DNA from: Sphingobacterium cavernae
GTDB lineage: Bacteria; Bacteroidota; Bacteroidia; Sphingobacteriales; Sphingobacteriaceae
DNA length: 64,000 nucleotides
Direction: 5' to 3'
NCBI RefSeq assembly: GCF_008520265.1
Contig: NZ_VIQM01000087.1
Coordinates: 1-64,000, forward strand
The notes below the pieces were generated by a model. That model worked only from the letters and a program-made list of their open reading frames with translations. It was not told the origin of the DNA and did no database searches. Made by a program: the position numbers and the translations under genes. Each line of letters begins with the position of its first letter. Position 1 is the stretch's first letter. This document shows, in pieces, positions 1-8,700 of the stretch.

Positions 1-195
1 CTTAGAAAAAGATCAGTTATAGAAACTGTGAACGACGAACTTAAAAACATCTGTCAGATTGAGCATTCAAGACATCGTTCATTCATCAACTTTATCGTAA
101 ATATCTTAGCTGGATTAGCAGCATACAGTTTCTTCCCTAAGAAACCTTCAATCAAATATCAAACGGTAAAAACTAACCAATTGTACGCTTTTTAA
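1..195 (+). CDS. IS982-family transposase, C-terminal 64 residues (cut by window edge)
   Basis: The reading frame is open from base 1 to a TAA stop at 193-195. Its peptide contains [12 protein letters not shown] and [15 protein letters not shown] followed by LAGLAAYSF, the conserved end of IS982-family (DDE) transposases. Only the C-terminal part is visible because the window starts inside the gene. The right inverted repeat of the element should lie within about 60 bases after the stop, but I could not fix it without the left end. The next gene starts at 262 on the same strand and is unrelated. Family call is confident; intactness cannot be judged. Confidence 0.8.
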   Translation, partial: LRKRSVIETVNDELKNICQIEHSRHRSFINFIVNILAGLAAYSFFPKKPSIKYQTVKTNQLYAF

Positions 196-261
196 TTATC
201 GAATTCAGGTTATTAGAAAAGTATAGTTCTAATACCAATATCTTATCAGAAATTTCAATCC

Positions 262-801
262 ATGCGTAAACTTTGCTTATTTATTGCCTGCAGCTTAGAC
301 GGCTATATTGCAAAACCCAACGATGACCTAAGTTTTCTAAAATTAGTAGAAAAAAATGGCGAAGATTATGGTTACAATGACTTCATCGCCACCATCGACA
401 CTTTAATTATTGGACGTAAAACCTACGATTGGGTAAAGAATAATATAGGCACAACGCATTATGATAATGGTGATCGTGATGTATATGTGATTAGCAGGAC
501 TCCGCTGACCAATGTTGGCCGAACATTTTTCTATAGTGAAGATTTAAAAAATCTCATAGTCAGATTAAAATCTCAACCCGGCAAAAATATCTATTGTGAT
601 GGCGGTGCTGAAATAATTAATTCCTTGCTAAAGGAAGATTTGATTGATGAAATGACAATTTCAATCGTGCCAGTTTTACTTGGAGATGGCATACGATTAT
701 TTCAAGATAATAGACCTGAACAAAATTTAGAATTCATTAGTTCCAAGTCGTTCGATACAGGTCTAGTACAAATTCATTACAAGCGAAGATTGAGCAATTA
801 G
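262..801 (+). CDS. Dihydrofolate reductase family protein (RibD C-terminal domain type)
   Basis: A 179-residue cytoplasmic protein. It opens with KLCLFIACSLDGYIAKPNDD, the first strand and substrate loop of the RibD_C/YwjB branch of the DHFR fold. Near residue 50 comes TLIIGRKTYDWV, and near residue 113 GGAEIINSLLKEDLIDEM, which corresponds to the NADPH-binding glycine loop of this group. Members are NAD(P)H-dependent reductases; most have no assigned substrate and are not the housekeeping folate enzyme. The length is normal for the family. It stands alone between an IS982 end and a secreted DUF3472 gene, so context gives no pathway. The ATG at 262 is the first start in a frame that immediately matches the family N-terminus. 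Confidence 0.85.
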   Translation: MRKLCLFIACSLDGYIAKPNDDLSFLKLVEKNGEDYGYNDFIATIDTLIIGRKTYDWVKNNIGTTHYDNGDRDVYVISRTPLTNVGRTFFYSEDLKNLIVRLKSQPGKNIYCDGGAEIINSLLKEDLIDEMTISIVPVLLGDGIRLFQDNRPEQNLEFISSKSFDTGLVQIHYKRRLSN

Positions 802-1002
802 CGAATCAATAATTCACAATGAAAAGTTAATGACTTGAGGAAATTAGAAAATTAAAATTCTTTATTTGATCTGCACTAAAATTTTACAATTTAAGACAAC
901 CGTTTGATTATACGATTCTTAGCCACTTCTCCCCTTTCGCGTCAGTAGAACAAGTATTTTCTTGTAAAAAATGAATAAATTCACTTCATAACTATAACTT
1001 TT

Positions 1003-2268
1003 ATGATTAGATTATTCAATACGGTTTGCTTAATTGTATTATTCCTAGCAAGTAGCAAAGCTCAACAATCCGAAAAAACAACATTTTTAATTCCTGTTGC
1101 AGGCAACTCTTTTGAAATTAGCTACAATAATGGTAAATCAGCTGTGCAGAAAAATAGTGTACAACTTTCTTCAAATTCTAAGAAAGTAAGTACATATTTT
1201 AAATTAGCTAATACAGGAAATTTAGTGGTGAAATTAACCGCTAAAACGCTTGATGAAGCCCCTTCCACAGTAGAAATTGCTGTTGGAAAGGAGAAAAGAA
1301 AAATTAAGATTGCATCAAAAGATTATCAAACCATTGATTTAGGAACGTATAATATTGCGCAAAGCGGTTATAAAAGTGTTGATTTTATTTCCTCGACAGG
1401 TAATGTTGATATTGAAGCTGTGCTTTTAGAAGGAGCTGCTACCACAAATGGTGTTATTTACTGCCGTGATGCTGATAACTTCTATTGGACACGCAGAGGT
1501 CCATCGTGCCACTTGGGGTACGGTCCACAGGTTGAAAACACAACCTATTACTACAATGAAATTTTGGTTTCAGAAGGTCAAGACATAATTGGGACTTATT
1601 TTATGGCAAATGGATTTAGTGAAGGCTATTTCGGTATTCAAGTGAACTCTGAAACGGAACGTCGAATTTTATTTTCAGTTTGGAGTCCTTTTCACACAGA
1701 TGATCCTAATGCCATTCCTGAAGATCAAAAGATCAAACTCTTGAAAAAAGGTCAAAATGTCAACACCGGCGAATTTGGAAACGAAGGCTCAGGTGGTCAA
1801 AGTTTTAGACGTTATAATTGGAAATCTGGTGTGACCTACAAATTCTTATTAAAAGGAGAACCTGACGGAAAAGGAAATACAGATTATACAGCTTGGTTTT
1901 TTGCACCAGAAATAAACAAATGGGATTTAATTGCAAGTTTCAAGCGTCCTAAAACAAACACCTATTTGAAAGGTTTTCATAGCTTCTTAGAAAACTTCAA
2001 CCCTAACCAAGGATATTTGACACGTCAGGTTGAATTCAAAAATCAATGGGTCTATAATGGCGAGTGGCACAAAATGGAACAAGCAAGATTAACAGTAGAT
2101 GCCACCTACAGACAGGGTAATCGTGTTGATGCAACTGGAGGTAAAACATCGAATGGCTACTTCCTAAAAATGGGTGGTTTTTTTGACGAGGTTGAGCAAC
2201 CTGCTACGATTTTCAAATTCGAAAATCAACAAGTAGCACCGTCAATTAATTTCGCTGAATTACCCTAG
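1003..2268 (+). CDS. Secreted DUF5077/DUF3472 domain protein
   Basis: A 421-residue exported protein of unknown function. Residues 1-20 form a signal peptide (hydrophobic CLIVLFLASS, then KAQQ). Residues about 25-145 look like the beta-sandwich DUF5077 domain. The rest is DUF3472, recognised from YWTRRGPSCHLGY, SEGYFGIQVNSETERRILFSVWSPF and YKFLLKGEPDGKGNTDYTAWF. Proteins of this pair are common in Bacteroidota and are thought to act in the periplasm or at the cell surface, possibly on glycans, but no reaction is established. It is a single-gene unit: a strong hairpin terminator follows 25 bases after the stop. About 200 bases with no recognised gene lie upstream. Confidence 0.8.
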   Translation: MIRLFNTVCLIVLFLASSKAQQSEKTTFLIPVAGNSFEISYNNGKSAVQKNSVQLSSNSKKVSTYFKLANTGNLVVKLTAKTLDEAPSTVEIAVGKEKRKIKIASKDYQTIDLGTYNIAQSGYKSVDFISSTGNVDIEAVLLEGAATTNGVIYCRDADNFYWTRRGPSCHLGYGPQVENTTYYYNEILVSEGQDIIGTYFMANGFSEGYFGIQVNSETERRILFSVWSPFHTDDPNAIPEDQKIKLLKKGQNVNTGEFGNEGSGGQSFRRYNWKSGVTYKFLLKGEPDGKGNTDYTAWFFAPEINKWDLIASFKRPKTNTYLKGFHSFLENFNPNQGYLTRQVEFKNQWVYNGEWHKMEQARLTVDATYRQGNRVDATGGKTSNGYFLKMGGFFDEVEQPATIFKFENQQVAPSINFAELP

Positions 2269-2292
2269 TTTAGCTTGTTTTAAAGTTGATAC

Positions 2293-2325
2293 AAAGAGCA
2301 GATTTGATTCCAAATCTGCTCTTTT
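2293..2325 (+). terminator. Rho-independent terminator after the DUF3472 gene
   Basis: A 14-bp perfect stem (AAAGAGCAGATTTG at 2293-2306 pairing with CAAATCTGCTCTTT at 2311-2324) closes a 4-base loop and runs into T residues. It begins 25 bases after the stop codon of the DUF3472 gene. The A-rich left arm means it could also work on the other strand. Confidence 0.8.
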
Positions 2326-2474
2326 AGGTTATAAATATTACAGTAATTAGCTTATAATTGAATGTTTGGCCATGTGTTTTTGCTTACGGTTGAGAATTAG
2401 AAATACTATTTTCAAAAATAATCAACACAAAAAGAGCCATTTACAACAAAAATCGAATTTTTATTTGGCTATAA

Positions 2475-2505
2475 TTTGCAATTACAACTAAAAAACCTAC
2501 CTTTG
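2475..2505 (+). promoter_or_regulatory. Bacteroidota-type promoter of tRNA-Lys
   Basis: A -33 element TTTG at 2475-2478 and a -7 element TACCTTTG at 2498-2505 are separated by 19 bases. This fits the Bacteroidota consensus TTTG-N19-TAnnTTTG. Transcription would start near 2512, about 35 bases before the mature 5' end of the tRNA. It is the best promoter match I saw in the window and supports the taxonomic call. Confidence 0.75.
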
Positions 2506-2547
2506 CATCACTCCAAACAACGAAGGAAACTTCAAGAAAAAGAGTAA

Positions 2548-2620
2548 GATTCCGTAGCTCAGCTGGTAGAGCAATACACTTTTAATGTATGGGTCCTGGG
2601 TTCGAATCCCAGCGGGATCA
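2548..2620 (+). tRNA. tRNA-Lys (anticodon TTT)
   Basis: A full cloverleaf can be drawn. The acceptor stem pairs GATTCCG (2548-2554) with CGGGATC (2613-2619) including one T-G pair. The D stem is GCTC/GAGC. The anticodon stem ATACA/TGTAT encloses the loop CTTTTAA with anticodon TTT. The T arm is CTGGG-TTCGAAT-CCCAG. The discriminator base is A2620 and a 3' CC follows in the genome. A hairpin terminator begins 7 bases later. The gene is also the integration site of a mobile island: a serine recombinase gene on the opposite strand reads into it. Confidence 0.97.
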
Positions 2621-3512
2621 CCTCTTGGGACAAGTCTAAAAAAGAAAGACTTGTCCCATTTTTTTTGCCTTGTAACTTGTTGTTATTCTGATAGATAAGA
2701 GCAATCGCAGAATTTAGCCTCGGAGTTCGATGTTGTGTTCCGTCAAATTCCAAAAATTCGGGGAACATCGAACTCACTATAAGCCTTTTTTCCTCAATAT
2801 CGCCGTTTTCATAGCGTCTATCAATGTTTGCAACCTTTTTTAAGGTAGAAGCTACCAAATCTTTTATCTCCGTTCCGACTACTGCCAAGTCGTTTAATCT
2901 TCTTTCCAAAACCTCTATCTTTCCTTTGGTCAATTTCTTTACTTCTTGGAAATCGTCATCTGCCATTTCTCCATCGGCATTTTTTAAAAGCGCATTTTGA
3001 TAGCGTTTGTTCAACGCATCAATCTCACCTATGATATTTGCCCGTTCGGTATTTTGGGCTTTGGTTTTGTTATTGAAATCTTTTATAAAGGCTTCGATAA
3101 AAACATCGACCATGCCCTCTTTTGGCGACATATACCGTAACTGTTTTAAGAAAGCCTCATTGGCGGTTTCGGCTTTGAACCGTACTCCGCAGGAGGAAGT
3201 GCAATGATAGTAGTAATAGTAATTGCCCATCTTGCCTTTTGAGGCACATCCTGTGAGCATCCTATTACAATTAGGGTTAGGGCATTTAATAAACCCTCTA
3301 AGCGGTAGATTGTCCATAGCCACGATTTTAGGCTTTACAGCCCTCTTTCTCCCATCGAGAATATCCTGTACATCCGCAAACGTCTTTTCGCTGATTAATG
3401 GCTCATGCTGTCCTTTGACAGAATATCCCTTTTCCTCTTTGTAGGGAGGAATGAATATTTTGCCACAGTACAAGGGGTTTCGGACGGCTACCCAAAAGTT
3501 ATTTTTGCTGAA
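2559..3512 (-). pseudogene. Large serine recombinase, C-terminal half (N-terminal catalytic domain lost to an IS)
   Basis: About 317 codons remain. From the broken end there is the tail of the recombinase domain (NNFWVAVRNPLYCGKIFIPP), then PLISEKTFADVQDILDGR, a zinc beta-ribbon with LRGFIKCPNPNCNRMLTGC and a later CTSSCG, and a long coiled coil around residues 150-230. The resolvase catalytic domain with its serine is absent. The frame meets a TAG at 3513-3515, at the end of the IS3 element. The last ~20 residues (GFEPRTHTLKVYCSTS) are simply the antisense translation of tRNA-Lys, showing that the integrase gene sat against its attachment site. The family integrates and excises conjugative or mobilizable elements; this copy cannot catalyse. 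Confidence 0.85.
2627..2666 (+). terminator. Terminator of tRNA-Lys, lying inside the recombinase coding frame
   Basis: GGGACAAGTC (2627-2636) pairs with GACTTGTCCC (2648-2657) around an 11-base A-rich loop and is followed by a run of eight T (2659-2666). It is a textbook terminator for the tRNA. It lies wholly within the open frame of the minus-strand recombinase, so these bases would serve both as hairpin and as C-terminal codons. Confidence 0.85.
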
Positions 3513-3563
3513 CTATGATACTCCCTATTTGTTGGACAACTTTTGCACTAATTTAAGATATAA

Positions 3564-4422
3564 TTACGACACATTTTTGATTTGCTGATAGAACCTTTGA
3601 TCGGGTGTTACCCGACCGATGGATTTATGCCGTCTTTCGGTATTATAGAAGTTTACATAATCCTTTACCTGTCTGTATAAATCAACCCCTCCGTTTGGTG
3701 GATTCAGGTATATCTTCTCCCTTTTGAGCGAGCCCCAGAACCGTTCGATATAGATATTGTCCAACGCCCTTCCCTTGCCGTCCATGGATATTTTCACCTC
3801 ATGACTTTTGAGTGCTTCGATGAATACAGAGGAAGTGAACTGGGAGCCCTGGTCCGTATTGAAGATTTCCGGCTTGCCATGCCTGTGTATGGCATCCCGC
3901 ATTACGTCCCGGCACCATTCGGCACTCATCGTATTGGAAACGTCCCATCCCATGGTCTTGCGGCTATAGACATCGATGATGGCAAACATGTACATAAACC
4001 CACGGAACATGGGGATGTAGGTGATGTCCGCCTGCCAGACCTGGTTTGCCCGGTCGATTTTCAGGTTCCTGAGCAGATAAGGGAATTTATAATCACCTTT
4101 GTTTGCCCTGCTGAGATTCTTTTTGGGATGGATAGCCTTCAGGTTCATGACCTTATACAAGCGCCTGATACGCTTTTCCCCAACAGCATACCCCAATACC
4201 CCAAGTCCATTTCAGGTACGCGGTCATCCGCTCAACGCCATAGAACGGACAGTCCAGGAATTTACGGTCAATCGCTTTCATCACCCGCTGGTTGTACAGG
4301 GATTCCCCTTTGGGCTTGAAATAATAACTGCTGCGCGGCAGCTCGATGACCCTGCATTGCTGGTAAACACTCAATTTCCTGTAGGGTGGGCAAACAAGCC
4401 TGCGCTTTTCCTCCAAACTCAT
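3564..4422 (-). pseudogene. IS3-family transposase OrfB, frameshifted
   Basis: The DDE integrase-domain subunit. The N-terminal frame runs from ATG at 4420-4422 (overlapping the orfA stop) and gives PRSSYYFKPKGESL and CPFYGVERMTAYLK. It then loses frame near 4212, where the expected AAAA is AAA. A tandem 8-base duplication (TTGGGGTA twice, about 4194-4209) lies just after. The C-terminal frame resumes as VGEKRIRRLYKVMNLKAIHP and carries the catalytic core: WQADITYIP (first D), FNTDQGSQFTS (second D) and DNIYIERFWGSLKREKIY (E), ending at 3564. The damaged spot can be judged against copy 2, which still reads LKMDLGY across it. The two lesions do not restore frame, so the product is probably inactive. 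Confidence 0.85.
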
Positions 4423-4697
4423 TTGCCCAATACTTTTTTTAGGAAATCGACCTGTATCTGCAATTCCCCGATCTTCGAATAAAGCTCCTTCTCCTTGGAT
4501 TCGTCTTTGGTTACCACATGATCCTTGCTGAATACCGATTCCGCATTATCCAGAAATTCCCGCTTCCACGTGTTGATCTGGGTGGGATGAACCTCGTATT
4601 TGGTTGCCAGCTCATGAACTGTCTGCTGTTCCTTGATCGCTTCGATGGCCACCTTCGCCTTGAAGCTTGCACTGAATTTTCTACGTTCCTTTTTCAT
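4419..4697 (-). CDS. IS3-family transposase OrfA (HTH subunit)
   Basis: A 92-residue protein with the HTH_Tnp_1 fold: RRKFSASFKAKVAIEAI, then a helix-turn-helix in VHELATKYEVHPTQINTWK (about residues 26-46), then a leucine-rich C-terminal helix (IGELQIQVDFLKKVLGK) that forms the oligomerisation coil. In intact elements OrfA is joined to OrfB by translational coupling or frameshifting; here the stop overlaps the orfB start as ATGA. The gene itself looks intact, but its partner orfB is broken. Confidence 0.88.
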   Translation of the reverse strand: MKKERRKFSASFKAKVAIEAIKEQQTVHELATKYEVHPTQINTWKREFLDNAESVFSKDHVVTKDESKEKELYSKIGELQIQVDFLKKVLGK

Positions 4698-4751
4698 TTT
4701 ACAACTGCTAAGTTAAACATTTAAGCAGCTGTCCAATATTTGGGGAGTATT

Positions 4752-5111
4752 ATATCTACTTCTATATCCACCCAATTGGACAGCCTTATACCTGCATCTA
4801 AAATATCTACGCTCACGCAGGGTATGTTTGTCGGAGCAGTATCGGACAACTTCGAGGAGCGCATCGAGCAGAAAATATTTCATGCTGAAATCGTGGTGGA
4901 CAACGAAAAGGTTTCTGCAGAAACCAAAGCATACAAGAAAATACCGCAGATTTTATCATTCAGAGACGAAAAAGGAATGGACAATATGAAACAGGTCATT
5001 GAAGCCAATTACAGACATGTCAAAACGGATGTTGTACATATTGTGGAAAGCGAAATGGAACGGATTAAAAATGACCCCGATTTAAAGCATTTGGTACATG
5101 ATCAATCTTAA
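4752..5111 (+). pseudogene. MobC (TraG/VirD4-like conjugal coupling protein), C-terminal 119 residues
   Basis: The open frame comes straight out of the IS3 end with no proper start (a TTG at 4740 lies in the IS). The peptide TSISTQLDSLIPASKISTLTQ, GMFVGAVSDNFEERIEQK, FHAEIVVDNEK and the closing stretch NYRHVKTDVVHIVESEMERI match the C-terminal part of the MobC coupling ATPase found in Bacteroidota conjugative transposons. Walker motifs would lie upstream and are lost. Its position against the IS shows a deletion that removed the transfer genes between mobC and the recombinase. I infer an integrative conjugative element at tRNA-Lys that can no longer transfer itself. Confidence 0.75.
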
Positions 5112-5206
5112 AGTAATTTCTTAATAATTATACCTTCCTATTTTGAAAAGTTTTAAATTACAACAACTTAATAGTCTGTATATTCTTTTTTATCTAAATT
5201 TGTGAT

Positions 5207-5602
5207 GTGAAAAAGATGTTTGCTATATTTTTTCTATCAATATACCTCTTTTCGGCAACTGAAGTGTCACAGTTGTTGAGATTCCCGTTATTGATAGAAC
5301 ATTATTTCGAACATAAACAAAAAACACCGGAAATGACGGTTGTCGAATTTCTGGCATTGCACTATAAAGGCAATCACTTAGAAAATCATCCACACGATGA
5401 TGACTATGATCAGGATCAACAATTACCTTTCATGATGCATGGGTCTCCGATAAGTATTGTCTGTATTACCCCAAATCCCATCCCGATTGATATAAGCTCA
5501 AAGGTTAGACTTAATGACAATCATAAAATCATTATCCGCGACGACCTTTTCATAGACCGTATTTCACTTTCTTCTATTTGGCAGCCACCAAAATCCTGTT
5601 AA
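5207..5602 (+). CDS. Small His/Asp-rich exported protein, probably metal-associated
   Basis: Up to 131 residues. The frame opens with GTG at 5207; the first ATG in frame is 5216 and may be the real start. A Bacteroidota-like -7 box TAAATTTG lies at 5195-5202, which would suit the ATG with a very short leader. Residues 1-18 are a signal peptide (MFAIFFLSIYLFSATE). A central stretch NHLENHPHDDDYDQDQQ is rich in His and Asp, a likely metal-binding patch. The protein ends in Cys (PPKSC). It matches the habit of a small periplasmic protein placed first in heavy-metal RND operons of Bacteroidota. It is followed after 178 bases by the efflux pump. No named family is assigned. Confidence 0.65.
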   Translation: MKKMFAIFFLSIYLFSATEVSQLLRFPLLIEHYFEHKQKTPEMTVVEFLALHYKGNHLENHPHDDDYDQDQQLPFMMHGSPISIVCITPNPIPIDISSKVRLNDNHKIIIRDDLFIDRISLSSIWQPPKSC

Positions 5603-5780
5603 TTTTTATTGGATTGATTTGTTGTTGATTTTGCTTTTTGCGAAAGGTATTCCCGTATGGAGTATTCTCTCCGTTTCTAAGCAGATCAACTGAAAAAGCT
5701 GTGGTCTCAGGTAGTATGATAAATTCATACTGTACCTGCTTTCCTTCTATTCCATTTAATCATTAACAGGATAAAATAAT

Positions 5781-8700
5781 ATGTTACATAAAATAATTGA
5801 GTTTTCCATCCGGAATAAACTCATCATAGGGCTATTTACCTTAGCTCTGGTTGGTTGGGGTGTATACGAAACCACCAAATTACCTATTGATGCCCAGCCA
5901 GATATTACCAATAATCAGGTACAGGTCATCACAGTGGCTCCATCATTGGGAGCAACAGACATTGAAAGATTGGTCACGTTTCCTATTGAACAAGCCAACA
6001 GCAATATCAATGGAATTACCGAGATCAGGAGTTTTTCGAGATTTGGCTTGTCGCTGGTCACGATTGTTTTTGATGATGAAACAGACGTCTATTGGGCAAG
6101 ACAGCAGGTAGCCGAACGTCTTCAAAATGTACGCAATGAAATTCCCGAAGGAGTTGGAACACCCGAACTGGGGCCAATCTCCACCGGATTGGGGGAGATT
6201 TACCAATATGTCATCAGACCGAAAAAAGGCTATGAACAACAGTTTGACGCCACAGAACTGCGCACCATTCAGGACTGGATTGTCCGACGACAGTTATTAG
6301 GTGTACAAGGTGTTGCCGAAGTAAGCAGTTTCGGGGGAAAGCTGAAACAGTATGAAATAGCGGTCAATTCCAATAAACTCCAATCTCTCAATTTGACCAT
6401 CAGTGATGTGTTCACCGCTTTGGAGAACAATAACCAAAATACAGGAGGCGCCTATATAGAGAAAGGCCCTACAGTGCTTTATATCCGAAGCGAGGGATTG
6501 ATAGGCAACAAAGAAGATATAGAAAACATATCCGTTACCGCAACTTCGGACGGTATACCTGTTCTGCTGAAAGATGTTGCCGAGGTGAAAACTGGATATG
6601 CTACACGATACGGAGCTATGACCTACAACGATCAGGGAGAAGTATCGGGTGCAATAGTGATGATGTTAAAAGGCGCTAACAGCAATGAAGTCATCAAAAA
6701 TGTAAAAGAACGGATTGAAATTATTCGCAAGACACTCCCCGAAGGTGTTGTATTAGAGCCGTTCTTAGACCGTACAAAAATGGTAAATAATGCGATCGGC
6801 ACTATTGAAACCAATCTTGCAGAAGGTGCACTCATTGTGGTTTTCGTACTGGTGCTTTTCCTCGGTAATTTCAGGGCAGGACTTTTAGTGGCTTCGGTAA
6901 TCCCTCTTGCGATGCTCTTTGCGATCATTATGATGAATTTGTTTGGTGTTAGCGGCAACCTGATGAGCTTGGGTGCATTGGATTTCGGACTGATCGTGGA
7001 TGGAGCCGTTATTATTGTAGAGGCCGTACTATACCAGCTTCATTACGGTAAAAAATTTGCCGTGCTCAACAAAATATCCCAAAAAGAGATGAACAAGCAG
7101 GTAGGCTCTTCGGCTACAAAGATGGTGAATAGTGCTGTATTTGGTCAGATCATCATCCTGATCGTATATCTGCCCATTTTTTCATTGGAAGGTATTGAAG
7201 GAAAAATGTTTAAACCAATGGCACAAACTGTTGCCTTTGCCCTGATCGGAGCCTTTATCCTCTCTCTCACCTATATACCGATGATGAGTTCGCTTGTATT
7301 GAGCAAAAAAATAAAACACAAGCCCAATCTTTCGGACAGATTAATGGAACGGTTGGAAAAACTCCATCACATCACACTTGAAAAAGTATTGCATTTTCCA
7401 AAGACGATTATTTCAATTGTAGTAGCATGTTTTGCCGTAGCTGTCTTTATCTTATCCAATTTAGGTGGTGAATTCATTCCCGCACTGGAAGAAGGAGATT
7501 TTGCAGTGGACACAAGGGTATTGACCGGAAGTAATTTGCAGACCACTATTGACTATACCCAAAAAGCAGCCCATATCCTAAAAACACAGTATCCGGAGGT
7601 TGAAAAAGTAGTCACCAAAATCGGTAGCGGCGAAGTACCGACCGACCCGATGCCTATGGAGGCCAGTGATATGATGGTCATCCTTAAAGACAAAAAAGAA
7701 TGGACTTCAGCAAAGACATTTCCTGAACTGGCCGAAAAAATGGGTAAATCCCTTGAAGCTGTACCGGGGATCAGTACAGGTTTTCAATATCCTGTTCAAA
7801 TGCGTTTTAATGAATTGATGACGGGTGCAAGGCAGGATGTCGTCTGTAAGATATTTGGAGAAGATCTTGACAGCTTGGCCAGCTATGCCAATAAATTCGG
7901 AGAGATCATCAAAACAGTTGACGGTGCTCAAGACCTGTATATTGAACCGGTCACAGGATTGCCACAGGTCATCATCCGGTATAATCGTGCGAATATCGCA
8001 CAGTATAATCTAAATATCACGGCGATAAACAAAATCGTCAATACTGCCTTTGCCGGACAGAGTACCGGAAAAGTTTATGAAGGTGAAAAGCGATTTGATC
8101 TGATCGTTCGATTGGATGAAAACCAACGCGAAAAATTGGAAGACATCCGAAATCTCCTTATTCCTATTGCCAATGGCAATCAAATACCATTATATCAATT
8201 GGCAGATGTTTCCATTCAGAATGGCCCTGCACAGATACAACGGGAAGATGCAAAAAGAAGGATTGTAGTAGGATTTAATGTGAGAGGACGGGATGTTCAG
8301 AGTATCGTTAACGAACTTCAATTAAAAGCAGACAAGCAATTGGCTTTTTCGCCTGGTTACTACGTTACCTATGGTGGTGCGTTTGAGAACCTAAATCAGG
8401 CCAAGGACAGACTGATGATAGCCGTTCCCGTATCGTTGATCCTGATATTTATACTATTATATTTCGCTTTTCATTCTTTCAAACAAAGTCTTCTGATATA
8501 CAGTGCTATCCCTTTGTCTGCAATCGGTGGTATTTTCTTTTTGGCATTGAGAGGAATGCCGTTCAGCATTAGTGCAGGCGTTGGATTTATCGCACTGTTT
8601 GGTGTCGCTGTACTCAACGGTATTGTACTTATTGCTGAGTTTAACAGATTAAGACAGGCGGGTGAAACAGATTTGAGAACTATCGTTCTGAACGGAACAC

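Larger units (their letters stand above)
3517..4750. mobile_element. IS3-family insertion sequence, copy 1 (near full length, transposase frameshifted)
   Basis: The element carries orfA and orfB on the minus strand between imperfect terminal inverted repeats. One end reads ATACTCCCTATTTGTTGGACA from 3518. The other, read on the opposite strand from 4750, is ATACTCCCCAAATATTGGACA. Exact outermost bases are uncertain by one or two positions. I see no clear target-site duplication, as expected if a deletion between two insertions, or next to one, removed the flanking DNA: the left neighbour is a recombinase C-terminus and the right neighbour an unrelated MobC C-terminus. Its base composition is visibly richer in G+C than the flanks. 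A more damaged copy is at 15091-16123. Confidence 0.8.

Noticed and set aside
2559-2625. C-terminal peptide GFEPRTHTLKVYCSTS as a protein domain of the recombinase
   Set aside because: It is the antisense translation of the tRNA-Lys gene, so its conservation among proteins reflects the tRNA, not a domain.
3801-4482. Open frames on the plus strand across the IS3 element
   Set aside because: They are antisense to the transposase genes and carry no family features.
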